A stretch of DNA of 64,000 bases from Chloroflexi bacterium UBA4730 (GCA_002404155.1 DHJC01000076.1:1-64000); one strand, 5' to 3'; positions 7,810-15,900 are shown, numbered from the stretch's first letter. Translations and numbers: made by a program. The notes: a model not told the origin generated them from the sequence alone.

Positions 7810-9342
7810 ATGGAGACGGAGCGCGTGCGTTTGCGCATCGGCGACATGGGTAAGGCTGTGCTCATCACCGGGCAGGTCTACCAAGACCCGAAAGATGCGC
7901 TCAACGAGTTCGTCTCAAACGCCGCGGACGAGTATGCGCAATCAGGCCGTCGCGGCGGGCGGATCCGCATCGTGCTGCAGCGCCGAGGTCGGCATGCCGT
8001 GATCGCCGTGGAGGACTCGGGCCGGGGGATGACTGCTGACCGGCTCCGTGAGGTGGCCAGGAATCTATTTCGCTCGACCAAGGCGGGCGATCGCCGGACC
8101 GTCGGAGAGAAGGCCATCGGCATCCTCGCGTTCCAGCAGCTTGGTAGTCGCTGCGACATCGTGACTCGCCCCGAAACCGCAGCCCAGACGCTGGCGCTTC
8201 GCCTCCAGCGGGGGAAGCCCGTCGCCGAGCTAGACCCCGACGAACGACGCCGACCGCGCCAGACGCCGGGGACGATCGTATACATCGGTGACCTCGATCC
8301 GGATGCGCTGCGGGTACTCACGCTCCGCAGACTCGTGGACTATCTTCGTCGGCGCAGGGGCGTTGCCGTAGCTCGCGGGGATTATCAGATCGAAGTCGTC
8401 GAGGGCCGTCGGTCAGAGATCGTCACTCCGGAAGAGCCCGACGGCATCCGGATCGACGTTCCGGCCCACCAGACGGCGTGGGGACGGATCGAGTTCGCGC
8501 TCTACGTTGCCCCGCAACCGAACCGGCATCGGCGCGTGGCCGTCGTCGGGGCCGGAGGCACCACGATCCTCGATGACCTGGCCGAAATCGAAGAGTTCGA
8601 CGGCCCCCCATGGTCAAGCGACCAGGTCTCAGGACGCATCGCGTTCGAGGCGCTCGAGCAGACGACTGGCCGGCGCGCGGTCCTGCGGGATCGTGCGGCG
8701 TTTCCGGCCTTCCTGGCCGCCGTCCGCTCGATCGAGCCTCGAGTGCTGCACACGATCGAACAGGTGGCGCGCGAGGTGGATCTTTCGGTCACCGAACGCC
8801 TCAACGAGGCAGTCCGCCGGATCTTCGGACGCGTCTTGAAGGAGCTCTCGGACCTCGAGAACCCCATGCGCACGGCCACGGGCAGCGAACCCGGTGAGGG
8901 CGCGACACTGGACTTGAGCACCGATGATCGCGCATGGCGACCCATCGCTACGACGGCACCTCTGACCGAACCTAAGCCGCTGACGGTTGATGCAATCGTC
9001 CCGAAGCCCAGCGCGCCGGAGGCGATGCCGGCGCACGCTCCGCCACGCGCGACCCCCGCAGCAGGCCGGACCAAGCCCCTTCCGAGCATCGCCGCAGATC
9101 CTTCGCCCGACGGCCTCCGAAGCCGGTTCGACGATGCTGCGGGCCTCGTCTACTACAACGATCGCCATCCTGACTACCTGCTGGTCAAGGCAGAGGAAGC
9201 GGCACTCCTCGAGTACCTGGCGACACTCGTGGCCAAGGAGTACGTCGTCTTTAACAACCCGCGGGCCGCGCCGGGCGACCTCGCGGAAGAGATGGTTCGA
9301 ATGCTCGTGCGGGTCCGCCGACACCTTCCCCGCGGGCGCTGA
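7810..9342 (+). CDS. GHKL ATPase (Hsp90/MutL/MORC-like), accessory
   Basis: A 510-residue protein with a strong AGGAGG ribosome-binding site at 7799-7804, six bases before ATG 7810. The N-terminal third is a GHKL ATPase: N box DALNEFVSNAADEY (about residue 33), G1 EDSGRGM (about 71) and G2 VGEKAIGILAFQQ (about 100), as in Hsp90, MutL and MORC-type proteins. The middle part is mixed alpha/beta. A proline- and alanine-rich linker (about 370-430) leads to a short C-terminal domain beginning DDAAGLVYYNDRHPDY. It is not HtpG, MutL, GyrB or a histidine kinase: there is no phospho-acceptor domain. Its place between toxin-antitoxin remnants and AbiE suggests a defence or maintenance role, which is inference. 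Confidence 0.8.
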   Translation: METERVRLRIGDMGKAVLITGQVYQDPKDALNEFVSNAADEYAQSGRRGGRIRIVLQRRGRHAVIAVEDSGRGMTADRLREVARNLFRSTKAGDRRTVGEKAIGILAFQQLGSRCDIVTRPETAAQTLALRLQRGKPVAELDPDERRRPRQTPGTIVYIGDLDPDALRVLTLRRLVDYLRRRRGVAVARGDYQIEVVEGRRSEIVTPEEPDGIRIDVPAHQTAWGRIEFALYVAPQPNRHRRVAVVGAGGTTILDDLAEIEEFDGPPWSSDQVSGRIAFEALEQTTGRRAVLRDRAAFPAFLAAVRSIEPRVLHTIEQVAREVDLSVTERLNEAVRRIFGRVLKELSDLENPMRTATGSEPGEGATLDLSTDDRAWRPIATTAPLTEPKPLTVDAIVPKPSAPEAMPAHAPPRATPAAGRTKPLPSIAADPSPDGLRSRFDDAAGLVYYNDRHPDYLLVKAEEAALLEYLATLVAKEYVVFNNPRAAPGDLAEEMVRMLVRVRRHLPRGR

Positions 9343-9714
9343 ATCCTCCAGTGCGCGGCGTCGGCTGTTCGTTCACGCCGACCTCATTCGATCGGCCTCG
9401 CAACGAGCCAATGATCTCCGCCAGACGCATGAGCGAGCACAGGTACGTCAAGGTGTCGTTCGATGCCGTAGTTGAGACCCGGGCGGCGGCCATGAGTTCG
9501 GCGAGCCAGGCTTCCAAGTTCCCGGTCCTCTTGATACGTGTGCCGCATCCAGCGGCGGTCCTGGTCACCTCGTGCCCGTACCCCGTCCCGATCTCGTCGA
9601 TGGGGCGGCAAGCTAGCCGCGCCGGCGAGTCTATGAAACCGGCTCGAACTACATCTCGGCGATCGCCGGCGTCGCACCCGCGGGATGCGCGAGATTGAGA
9701 GGTCGGTCCGCCGG
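9343..9714. other. intergenic with a possible gene remnant
   Basis: No intact gene is supported here. On the minus strand, about 9399-9590 reads as a helical, Leu/Ala-rich segment (LEAWLAELMAAARVSTTASN, then TLTYLCSLMRLAEI) that looks more like protein than the other frames, so a fragment of a lost gene downstream of AbiEi is possible. Confidence 0.3.
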
Positions 9715-10380
9715 CTACGGCCTTCCCGACACGAGGCTGTGCGCGCGCCGAGCAGGACGCGGGTCTTCGTACTCCGCGTGACGCAGCGCGCGATCCGCCC
9801 CCGCCTCGACCAACGTCCGCAGGCGCGGCGAGGGGCTGCGAGCGATCCATTGCCGGAGATCCTTCTCCGAGAAGTCCGCCGGCAGGTCCAGCTCAGGAAG
9901 GCGCCGGTCGGGGTGGCCGCTGGCGGCTGCGACGTAGAAGTAGTCGAAGAGGGCCTTCTCGACGGTCGCCATCGCAACGCCGTTGTGATCCTCGAAGCCA
10001 CCGAAGAGCTCAGGGGGCAGGCGGTGGATCACGTACGTGCCGAGCGTCGTCCGCACGCGGCGCGGCCTCCCGAGGGAGGCGATCGTCGTCTCACGCGGGA
10101 TCTGGTCGATCGCACCATGTGTCGCCAGCGCCGACTGGAAGGAGACGTATGCAGGCAACGGGCGCGTCAGGTCGGCGATGACCGCGCGGGGATCGCCGCT
10201 CGCACCGTCAAGCGCCCAAATGCCTTGACGGACGCGGCGCAGCAGACCCCGACGCTCCAACGTCCGCAGTGTGCGGCTCGCGGAGCTCTCGGACACGCGG
10301 AGGGCAGCCGCAGCCTCGCCGGTCGTGATCACCGGTGCGCGGAGACTCCGCAGTGTTGCGTATGCAGTCGCGGTGCTCAT
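9715..10380 (-). CDS. AbiEi-like antitoxin/transcriptional regulator
   Basis: A 221-residue protein of the AbiEi type: an N-terminal winged helix (TGEAAAALRVSESSASRTLR, then LERRGLLRRVRQGIWALDG) followed by the AbiEi middle domain with YVSFQSALATHGAIDQIP and the ATVEKALFDYFYV helix. Family members repress their own operon and neutralise the AbiEii nucleotidyltransferase. Its ATG overlaps the toxin stop by 4 bp (10377-10380). The antitoxin is the second gene, whereas in the classical abiE operon it comes first. Confidence 0.88.
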   Translation of the reverse strand: MSTATAYATLRSLRAPVITTGEAAAALRVSESSASRTLRTLERRGLLRRVRQGIWALDGASGDPRAVIADLTRPLPAYVSFQSALATHGAIDQIPRETTIASLGRPRRVRTTLGTYVIHRLPPELFGGFEDHNGVAMATVEKALFDYFYVAAASGHPDRRLPELDLPADFSEKDLRQWIARSPSPRLRTLVEAGADRALRHAEYEDPRPARRAHSLVSGRP

Positions 10381-11213
10381 ACCGTGCGTCCCTCCAATTC
10401 CTTCAGTCGCTGCTCTAGCTGCGAGGCAACCGACCGTTGCATGTCATCCCACGCCTGCTCGGTTCCGTAGATGGGTTCGACCTCTTCCTCGAGATAGTCC
10501 ACGACGAGCGTGTGGTACTCCGCGTAGGTCAGCTCCGACACGCGAGTGAGCGCCTCTCGGATCGCACCCGGGTCGAGCTGCGCTTCTTGAAGCTCGCGCG
10601 GATACGTGCGGAACAGGTGATCGAGGTCGAACACATCACGCGGCTGCGTCTCGCTTCGCTCGGCAAGTGCACCGACCTTCTGCTCGATCGCATGAACGGG
10701 CGGGTAGTGGTTCACCATGACGGCGCGGCTACCCAGGCGGCGAGCCAGATCCTCATCGCAGCGTTCGATGACCGGCGTCGCGTTCGTCCCCCGCCCCGAG
10801 AACTCGATCCTGGTCGCCGCATCCTCCATACCCGGCGCGGCGAGCGCAAGCTTCCACCGCTTGACCGTGTCCGTGTCCTTGGTCCGATGCGGATCCACGA
10901 GTCGGATGCCACGCGTCTGCAGGAGTAAGGCGAGCGTGCGCGATTTGAAGATCGCGTCGACACGATCCCCAAACCGACCGAAGTCCTGGCCGAGGAAGTC
11001 GAGGTCAAGGTCACGGGACCGGCGCTTGCTGCGCAGGCACAGGCGGAGGTTTCCGCCACCTTTGAGCGCGAACTCCGCCGGCCGCAGCTCAGCAAGGCCG
11101 ACCTCGAGGAAGGCAAAGTGAAACGCCTCGATCGTCCGGCCGGCCTTGCGGTCTTGCGACTCGGCCGGCTGGATCAGATCGTCGGAGCTGGTCGTGCGCT
11201 CGCCTTTACTCAT
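10377..11213 (-). CDS. AbiEii-like nucleotidyltransferase toxin
   Basis: A 278-residue protein from ATG 11213 (MSKGERTTSS); in-frame starts at 11240 (ATG) and 11249 (TTG) are possible but fall inside the palindrome. The nucleotidyltransferase signature is clear: FALKGGGNLRL followed by RSKRRSRDLDLDFLG, carrying the metal-binding DxD. A further AbiEii-like block is AIEQKVGALAERSETQPRDVFDL. AbiEii-type toxins transfer nucleotides to tRNA or other RNA and cause growth arrest during phage infection. It is translationally coupled to the antitoxin downstream. Confidence 0.88.
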   Translation of the reverse strand: MSKGERTTSSDDLIQPAESQDRKAGRTIEAFHFAFLEVGLAELRPAEFALKGGGNLRLCLRSKRRSRDLDLDFLGQDFGRFGDRVDAIFKSRTLALLLQTRGIRLVDPHRTKDTDTVKRWKLALAAPGMEDAATRIEFSGRGTNATPVIERCDEDLARRLGSRAVMVNHYPPVHAIEQKVGALAERSETQPRDVFDLDHLFRTYPRELQEAQLDPGAIREALTRVSELTYAEYHTLVVDYLEEEVEPIYGTEQAWDDMQRSVASQLEQRLKELEGRTV

Positions 11214-11217
11214 GCCG

Positions 11218-11264
11218 TAAGAGTGCCATAAGTTGACCATAACAGTCAAGTCGTTGCACTCTTA
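11218..11264 (-). promoter_or_regulatory. nested palindrome, candidate AbiE operator
   Basis: Outer arms TAAGAGTGC (11218-11226) and GCACTCTTA (11256-11264) are perfect 9-bp inverted repeats. Inside them lies a second perfect inverted repeat, TTGAC (11233-11237) and GTCAA (11245-11249). The element ends 4 bp before the toxin ATG at 11213. AbiEi proteins are known to bind inverted repeats in their own promoter, so this is a good operator candidate. It might also fold as a leader hairpin in the mRNA. Confidence 0.65.
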
Positions 11265-11496
11265 AATTAGAACCTGGAGCGTGGCGACCAGGGGCTGTCG
11301 GGTCCTCGTGTACCCCGTGTACCCGGGGAAGGGCGCGTAGGCACGGGCTGACTCGCGACGGTCGATCGCGCGATGTCGAAGAGCTCCCCGCCGCACCTTT
11401 CAGACGATTGTGCACTGAGACCATTCGCTCTTAAGGCGAGAATTCGGTGTCGGTCGCGAATTTCGGAGCAAACATGGGTATCGAGCCGGCCCGCGA

Positions 11497-11535
11497 TTCT
11501 TCAGACCATTGCTCTACCAGCTGAGCTACCTCGGC
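11497..11535 (-). repeat. tRNA-Phe 5'-half copy, candidate att site
   Basis: 39 bp identical to bases 5106-5144, that is, to the 5' half of tRNA-Phe from acceptor stem through anticodon loop, in the same orientation. The identity stops at the anticodon loop, and beyond it the anticodon stem can no longer pair, so this is not a working tRNA. The two copies bracket 6.35 kb of accessory genes. No integrase gene is present between them. Confidence 0.85.
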
Positions 11536-11597
11536 AGAATCACGCCTGCGCATCTTGTCGCTGCCGAGAGCGGTGAAGGAGCTCCTGCGGCCTGATT

Positions 11598-11729
11598 CTA
11601 CCGGGCGGGAGCGGTTGCTGAGGAAGGGCTGCCGGTGCGATCCATCGGCTTGCGCTTCTTGACGTCGGGGTTCTTCGCGCGTCGTCTCGCGTTCTTGAGT
11701 CGTGCTCGTGATCCTGTACGTCGCGACAT
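11598..11729 (-). CDS. small basic protein (43 aa)
   Basis: A short gene supported mainly by its ribosome-binding site: GAGAGGAG ends six bases before ATG 11729. The product is very basic (MSRRTGSRARLKNARRRAKN followed by PDVKKRKP), then a Ser/Thr/Ala-rich tail. It could be a nucleic-acid-binding peptide or a ribosome-associated small protein; I do not recognise the family. It lies just outside the tRNA-Phe repeat. Confidence 0.5.
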   Translation of the reverse strand: MSRRTGSRARLKNARRRAKNPDVKKRKPMDRTGSPSSATAPAR

Positions 11730-11781
11730 AGTGTCTCCTCTCGGATCCGGACCTAAGGATGCGCCATCCGGTCCCCCATTG

Positions 11782-12726
11782 CTAGGGCGCGAAGACATCA
11801 CTCCCGCCACCTGCGACTTCAGGCCCTCGTGCACGTCGCCAGCCGACGACCCATGACCGTACCGTCATCCCGAGCCGAGCGGCGAGCGTGAGGACGAGCG
11901 GGGCGATCACGAACGCGGCGAGGGCGTACGCGGCGCCGATCAAGAGATCGATGACGTAGTGCTCGCCGAGATACACGGCCGCAAGCCACGCGGCGAGCAC
12001 GTACGGCAGCAGCAGCAGCCCGCGGCGACCGAAGACACGTACGGCGAACAGCAGCACCAACATCGGGTATGCGGCGTGGAGGGACGGGATCGCAGCGACG
12101 GCGTTCGCGTCGAGATCGTGATAGATCGTCGGCAGGTCGAACCGGACGGGCATGTACACGAGCATCCGGTCGAGCACGCGCGTGACGCCGTCGATCGCAC
12201 CCGACTGCGAGGCCAGCCACGGCGGCGCGGCCGGGAACGCGACATACGTGATCCATGCGCCGTAGGACAGCAGCGTGAGCGCCGCGACGAATCGGCCGAA
12301 GTCCTCGCGCCGGCGGAGCCAGACGATGGTCGCGAAGCCGAGCGGCATGACGAAGTGGATGAAGTACACGGCGGTCGCTGCGGCGTCGTACCACTGCGGG
12401 GTCGGCTTGAGGAACAGCGCCTGCAACCCGGCGGACGGGACGACCCCGAACAGCGCCGAGTCCGCGTGGATCTGCTCGAACACGTGGACCCGTGGATCCA
12501 GATTGTCTGCGAATCCGCGCATGTAGTCATACGAGATCAGCAGGAACATGAACGGTAGCCAATCCAAAAGCAGCCGACGGGCGCGGCCGATGGCGAGGCT
12601 GCCGATGAGCAGGAGGGCGACCCAGCGGTCCGGCAGGATCTCGACGCCTTGGACGAGCATCACGATCGTGGCGATCCCCATGTACGCCACGAACACGCCT
12701 GTCGCGAGCGGTCCGGCCCCCTCCAC
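11782..12726 (-). CDS. PAP2-family membrane phosphatase
   Basis: A polytopic membrane protein of about 314 residues with roughly seven hydrophobic segments. The C-terminal half carries the PAP2 motifs: AIPSLHAAYP (second motif, with His) and YLGEHYVIDLLIG (third motif, H-x3-D), as in the branch that includes inositol phosphorylceramide synthase-like enzymes. It probably dephosphorylates or transfers lipid phosphate head groups at the membrane. The start is uncertain: I place it at GTG 12726; the frame stays open to 12927 but overlaps the divergent neighbour. CTG or GTG alternatives a few codons away are possible. Confidence 0.85.
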   Translation of the reverse strand: MEGAGPLATGVFVAYMGIATIVMLVQGVEILPDRWVALLLIGSLAIGRARRLLLDWLPFMFLLISYDYMRGFADNLDPRVHVFEQIHADSALFGVVPSAGLQALFLKPTPQWYDAAATAVYFIHFVMPLGFATIVWLRRREDFGRFVAALTLLSYGAWITYVAFPAAPPWLASQSGAIDGVTRVLDRMLVYMPVRFDLPTIYHDLDANAVAAIPSLHAAYPMLVLLFAVRVFGRRGLLLLPYVLAAWLAAVYLGEHYVIDLLIGAAYALAAFVIAPLVLTLAARLGMTVRSWVVGWRRARGPEVAGGGSDVFAP

Positions 12727-12791
12727 GCGCTCGACATACCGGTGGACCGGTGAAAAGGGTTCACGCAGCAGGCGTGCCCCATCATCGTGTA

Positions 12792-13193
12792 GTGCGGCTC
12801 CGCTGGGACGCGTCTCCGTGGCTCTTGGTCGGCGTGCCGATCCTCGCGGCGCCGGCGGCGGCGCTCTGGCTGACCGCGGTGCTCCAGTTCGCCGGCCTCG
12901 GCCGGCCGCTCGATGCGCTCGTCGCATCCCTCGGCCCGCTCGCCGGCGCGGACCCGTCGTTCGGCCCGCGACTCATCGCCCTTGTCGTGTTCTTCGGGCT
13001 GCCCGCGGTCGCCTTCGCGCTCGCGTTCTTCGCGTTCTTCGGCGGCGAGCTCGTGATCGAAGACTGGACGATCGACGCCCGTCTTCGACTACCGAGACCG
13101 CCGTGGCGCATCGTGGACCTGATCGCGGCCGCGCTCCTGCTGTGCACCGCGCTCCTCGCGCTCGCGGTCGCGGCGCACGGGATCACCGACTAG
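12792..13193 (+). CDS. hypothetical membrane protein
   Basis: 133 residues from GTG 12792 (MRLRWDASPWLLVGVPIL); an upstream GTG at 12750 is also in frame. Three hydrophobic segments are visible: near the N-terminus, in the middle (LIALVVFFGLPAVAFALAFF) and at the C-terminus (IVDLIAAALLLCTALLALAV). Charged stretch VIEDWTIDARLRLPRPPW lies between the last two. I do not recognise the family. It is divergent from the PAP2 gene with a 65-bp gap, so both promoters must lie there or overlap the genes. Confidence 0.65.
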   Translation: MRLRWDASPWLLVGVPILAAPAAALWLTAVLQFAGLGRPLDALVASLGPLAGADPSFGPRLIALVVFFGLPAVAFALAFFAFFGGELVIEDWTIDARLRLPRPPWRIVDLIAAALLLCTALLALAVAAHGITD

Positions 13194-13224
13194 GTGAGGT
13201 TCAAGTAGGCGCCGACGAAGCCCC

Positions 13225-14205
13225 TTATCGAGCGAGCGTGCTGGCCAGCGGGATGCCATCCGCCCAGTAGCTTCCGGTGGATCCGGAGGGCAGCAGATCG
13301 AAGGTCGTTCCGGCGCCATACGCGACGCGGTCCGCGCTGACGACCGCCGCGCCGTCGACGATCTCTCCCACGCCGATCGCGCCGAGCAGCCGGCCATCCG
13401 CGAGCGGGTGCCCGGGCGACGCGTGCAGCTCGCGGCCGTCGCTGAGGACGAGATCGACGACCGTGTGATCCGCGGGTGCGGTCATGCTGGCGCTGAGCGT
13501 GACGACGCCGGCTACGCGTGCGCCACGCGCGTCCATGGTCCAGACGGTCATGCCCTCGCGCAGATCCTCGACCGCGACCGGGCCGTTGGGCGTCGCGATC
13601 CGTGTGCCGCGCGCCAGACAGATCGGGCACGGCGGCGGACCGCTGGCGGTCTGTGACGCAACCGCGATCTGGCCACGCTGATCGACGGTGCCGTCGACGA
13701 GCGAGCCGGTCTTCTGGTCCGGGGTGAAGCGCGCCGTGAAGTGATACGCGGTGCCAGCGGGATCGAGGTGGAGCGCGCCGAGCATCTTCCAGTCGGCGTA
13801 GATCGCCACCTTCTGCGCGTGCGTGTAGCTCGCGCTCGGCGCGTAGCCCAGATGCGCGACGATCGCGCTGAAGGTCACAGCGTCCGCCTGGACCTCGGGG
13901 AAGCGGGACTCAGCGAGTGTGTCCTGATCACTGCGCGCGACCGGGTAGAAGTCCGGATCGCAGTACCAGAGCCGGCCGAAGCGATCGACGAGGCGGTACT
14001 TCAACTGCGCGAGGGTGAGCGCGCCTGACGCGGCCGGCGTGATCGTCGGCGACGGCGTGACCGGCTGGATCGTCGCCGCGATCGCGGTGGCCGATGCGAT
14101 CGGCTGCGGCGAAGGGCTGCCTGGCGCACCCACATCCGAGCCGAGCCGGTCGCCGCACGCGGCGGCAAGGATGACGAGCACGGCGAGACACGCGAGCCTG
14201 CGCAT
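13225..14205 (-). CDS. lipoprotein with C-terminal Hint (intein-like) domain
   Basis: 326 residues. The N-terminus is a lipoprotein signal (CLAVLVILAAACGD; lipobox Cys 17) followed by a Ser/Pro/Thr-rich linker. A middle domain (about 65-185) of unknown type contains RFGRLWYCDPDFYPVARSDQ. From Cys 196 the last 131 residues match a Hint domain: block A CLARGTRIATPNGPVAVEDL, block B GRELHASPGHPLADGRLL and a closing YWADGIPLASTL. Hint domains carry out self-cleavage or splicing; this one lacks the C-terminal His-Asn and extein of a splicing intein, so it more likely cleaves or esterifies itself, as in hedgehog-type or bacterial polymorphic-toxin Hint modules. It acts outside the membrane. Confidence 0.8.
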   Translation of the reverse strand: MRRLACLAVLVILAAACGDRLGSDVGAPGSPSPQPIASATAIAATIQPVTPSPTITPAASGALTLAQLKYRLVDRFGRLWYCDPDFYPVARSDQDTLAESRFPEVQADAVTFSAIVAHLGYAPSASYTHAQKVAIYADWKMLGALHLDPAGTAYHFTARFTPDQKTGSLVDGTVDQRGQIAVASQTASGPPPCPICLARGTRIATPNGPVAVEDLREGMTVWTMDARGARVAGVVTLSASMTAPADHTVVDLVLSDGRELHASPGHPLADGRLLGAIGVGEIVDGAAVVSADRVAYGAGTTFDLLPSGSTGSYWADGIPLASTLAR

Positions 14206-14264
14206 ATGAGTGGAACGCCCGGCACGCCGGAAAGTTCCGCGAACGCCCCGCCTATCCTCTTCGC

Positions 14265-14337
14265 GGGGCCTTAGCTCAGCGGTCAGAGCGGCTGCTTTAC
14301 ACGCAGCGGGTCGGAGGTTCGAGTCCCCCAGGCCCCA
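14265..14337 (+). tRNA. tRNA-Val (UAC)
   Basis: Complete cloverleaf: acceptor GGGGCCT with AGGCCCC, D-arm, anticodon stem GCTGC/GCAGC around TTTACAC (anticodon TAC) and T-arm GGTTCGAGTCC. Discriminator A at 14337; CCA is not encoded. Confidence 0.97.
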
Positions 14338-14360
14338 CTCGAATCGCGTTGGAGGCGCCG

Positions 14361-14930
14361 ATGGCCGTGCTCCCGAGCTGGCTCACCGCGACGCTCGCGA
14401 GCGACGCGACACAGGGTCGGGGCGTCGTTCAGCCCGGCTTGCGTCCGCTCGATCCCGCGTGGCGCATCGCGGCGCCGGCGCTCGTGATCCAGGCGAGCCC
14501 CGACGACAACCAGGCCGTCGTGACGGCGCTCCAAGCGTCGCCGCCGGCCGGCGTGGTGCTCGTGGTGAGCGGGCACGCGACATCGCGTACGGCGACGATC
14601 GGCGACATCATGGCCGCGGACTTCGCGGCCCACGGCGTCGTCGGCCTGATCACAGATGGACTCGTACGCGACGCATCAGAGATCCGGAAGCTCGGCTTCC
14701 CGGTGTGGTGCCGCGGGACGACGCCGACCGCACCGAACAAGGCAGCGCCGGGCCGCGTCGGCGGCAGCGTCGACCTCGGCGGCGCCGTCGTCCGCGACGG
14801 CGACATCGTGATCGCCGATGACGATGGCATCGTCATCTGGCCGCGCGAGGACATCGAGGGGCTCGTCGCGAAGGCGGACGCGCGACGGAGGTCCGATGCG
14901 GAGCGGCTCGCGAAGATCCGGGCGCGCTAG
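14361..14930 (+). CDS. RraA-like protein
   Basis: 189 residues from ATG 14361, which has GGAGG six bases upstream; a TTG four codons earlier lies within the ribosome-binding site. The family signature is clear: TATIGDIMAADFAAHGVVGL, then ITDGLVRDASEIRKLGFPVW, and the C-terminal VRDGDIVIADDDGIVIWP. RraA-fold proteins include RNase E inhibitors and class II aldolases for 4-hydroxy-4-methyl-2-oxoglutarate; in a bacterium without evidence for RNase E here the aldolase-like role is more likely, but the substrate is unknown. The gene ends in a convergent 4-bp overlap with the next gene. Confidence 0.88.
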   Translation: MAVLPSWLTATLASDATQGRGVVQPGLRPLDPAWRIAAPALVIQASPDDNQAVVTALQASPPAGVVLVVSGHATSRTATIGDIMAADFAAHGVVGLITDGLVRDASEIRKLGFPVWCRGTTPTAPNKAAPGRVGGSVDLGGAVVRDGDIVIADDDGIVIWPREDIEGLVAKADARRRSDAERLAKIRAR

Positions 14931-15409
14931 CTCACGAGCATCCAGGGCATCGGCGGCAACGGGAAGAGGCGCACGTTGCGGCCAGCGAGGATGAGCGCGT
15001 CCGCGAAACCCTCGAGCCGGCCGAGCTGGGTCGCGAAGTAGTCGAGGCGCTCCACGCCGCGCGCGTCCAGATCGGCCTGCTCGCTGCCGCGCCGTGCCAT
15101 CAGCTGCCACAGCTCGAAGTAATCACGCGAGAGGTCGTCTGCGTGGACGGTCAGCTGCGCCTCGTAGCGGCAGCGAGCCAGGCGGACGCTGGCAGTCTCG
15201 AAGGTGGTGAGCCGGCCGAGCGCGGCGAGAAAGTCGGCGCGCAGCCGGATGACCTCGTCACTGCCAGTGGCCGCGCGCGATCGGCGATACGCGCGCCCGC
15301 GGGCCTTGGCCTGCACCGAGAGCTCCCGGTGGCGCTCGTCGATGCGCTGGCGGAAGCGCTCGCTGCGGACGGCGGTGGTCGTCCAGACGACCGGCGCACG
15401 GGGCGGCAT
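14927..15409 (-). CDS. hypothetical protein (160 aa)
   Basis: 160 residues from ATG 15409 (MPPRAPVVWTTTAVRSERFR). It is strongly helical and rich in Arg and Ala, with long amphipathic stretches (DFLAALGRLTTFETASVRLA; YFELWQLMARRGSEQADL), and ends in FPLPPMPWMLVS. No known motif, signal or membrane segment is visible. It is divergent from the CoA-binding gene with a 67-bp gap that contains an inverted repeat. Confidence 0.55.
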   Translation of the reverse strand: MPPRAPVVWTTTAVRSERFRQRIDERHRELSVQAKARGRAYRRSRAATGSDEVIRLRADFLAALGRLTTFETASVRLARCRYEAQLTVHADDLSRDYFELWQLMARRGSEQADLDARGVERLDYFATQLGRLEGFADALILAGRNVRLFPLPPMPWMLVS

Positions 15410-15440
15410 GTCCTGGCGATTATCCTGCCGCACGCAACGT

Positions 15441-15454
15441 GAACAAGACTGTTC
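15441..15454. promoter_or_regulatory. short inverted repeat between divergent genes
   Basis: GAACA-N4-TGTTC in the gap between two divergent genes. It is a plausible dimeric operator. It resembles a LexA box, but the spacing between GAAC and GTTC is six rather than four, so I do not call it one. Confidence 0.35.
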
Positions 15455-15476
15455 ATGACGGACGGGACATGAGAAA

Positions 15477-15899
15477 ATGAATGAGCCTGACCTCGCGCGG
15501 TCCCTCCTCCAGTCCGCCCAGACCATCGCCGTCGTCGGCTACTCCGCCCGTCCCGATCGACCGAGCAACTCCGTGTCCGCATACCTCCGTCGCAACGGGT
15601 ACCGGATCATCCCGGTGAATCCGCAGCTACGCGGCGCGACGATCGAGGGCGAGCGGGCGTACGACCGGCTCGTCGACATCCGGCCCGCGGAGCAGATCGA
15701 CCTCATCGACGTCTTCCGCCGGGGCGAGTTCCTCGACGACGTCGTGGACGACGCGCTCGCGAGCGGCATGAGCGCGATCTGGTTCCAGCTCGGGCTCGGC
15801 AACGTCGACGCCGCGCGGCGCGCGGAGTCGATGGGAATGCGAGTCGTCTGGGATCGTTGCACCGCCATCGAGCACCGCCAGCTGCGCGTGGAGCGTTAG
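15477..15899 (+). CDS. CoA-binding domain protein (YccU-like)
   Basis: 140 residues spanning one Rossmann-like CoA-binding domain, the usual length for the YccU-type family. Motifs: TIAVVGYSARPDRPSNSVSA (nucleotide-binding loop), GYRIIPVNPQ, IDVFRRGEFLDDVV and AIWFQLGLGN. Family members bind CoA in the cytoplasm; their biochemical role is unclear. The nearby next ATG (15481) is out of frame, so the start at 15477 is secure. Confidence 0.9.
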   Translation: MNEPDLARSLLQSAQTIAVVGYSARPDRPSNSVSAYLRRNGYRIIPVNPQLRGATIEGERAYDRLVDIRPAEQIDLIDVFRRGEFLDDVVDDALASGMSAIWFQLGLGNVDAARRAESMGMRVVWDRCTAIEHRQLRVER

Positions 15900-15900
15900 C

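Noticed and set aside
15441..15454. LexA/SOS box between 14927-15409 and 15477-15899
   Set aside because: Spacing between GAAC and GTTC is six, not four; kept only as a generic inverted repeat.
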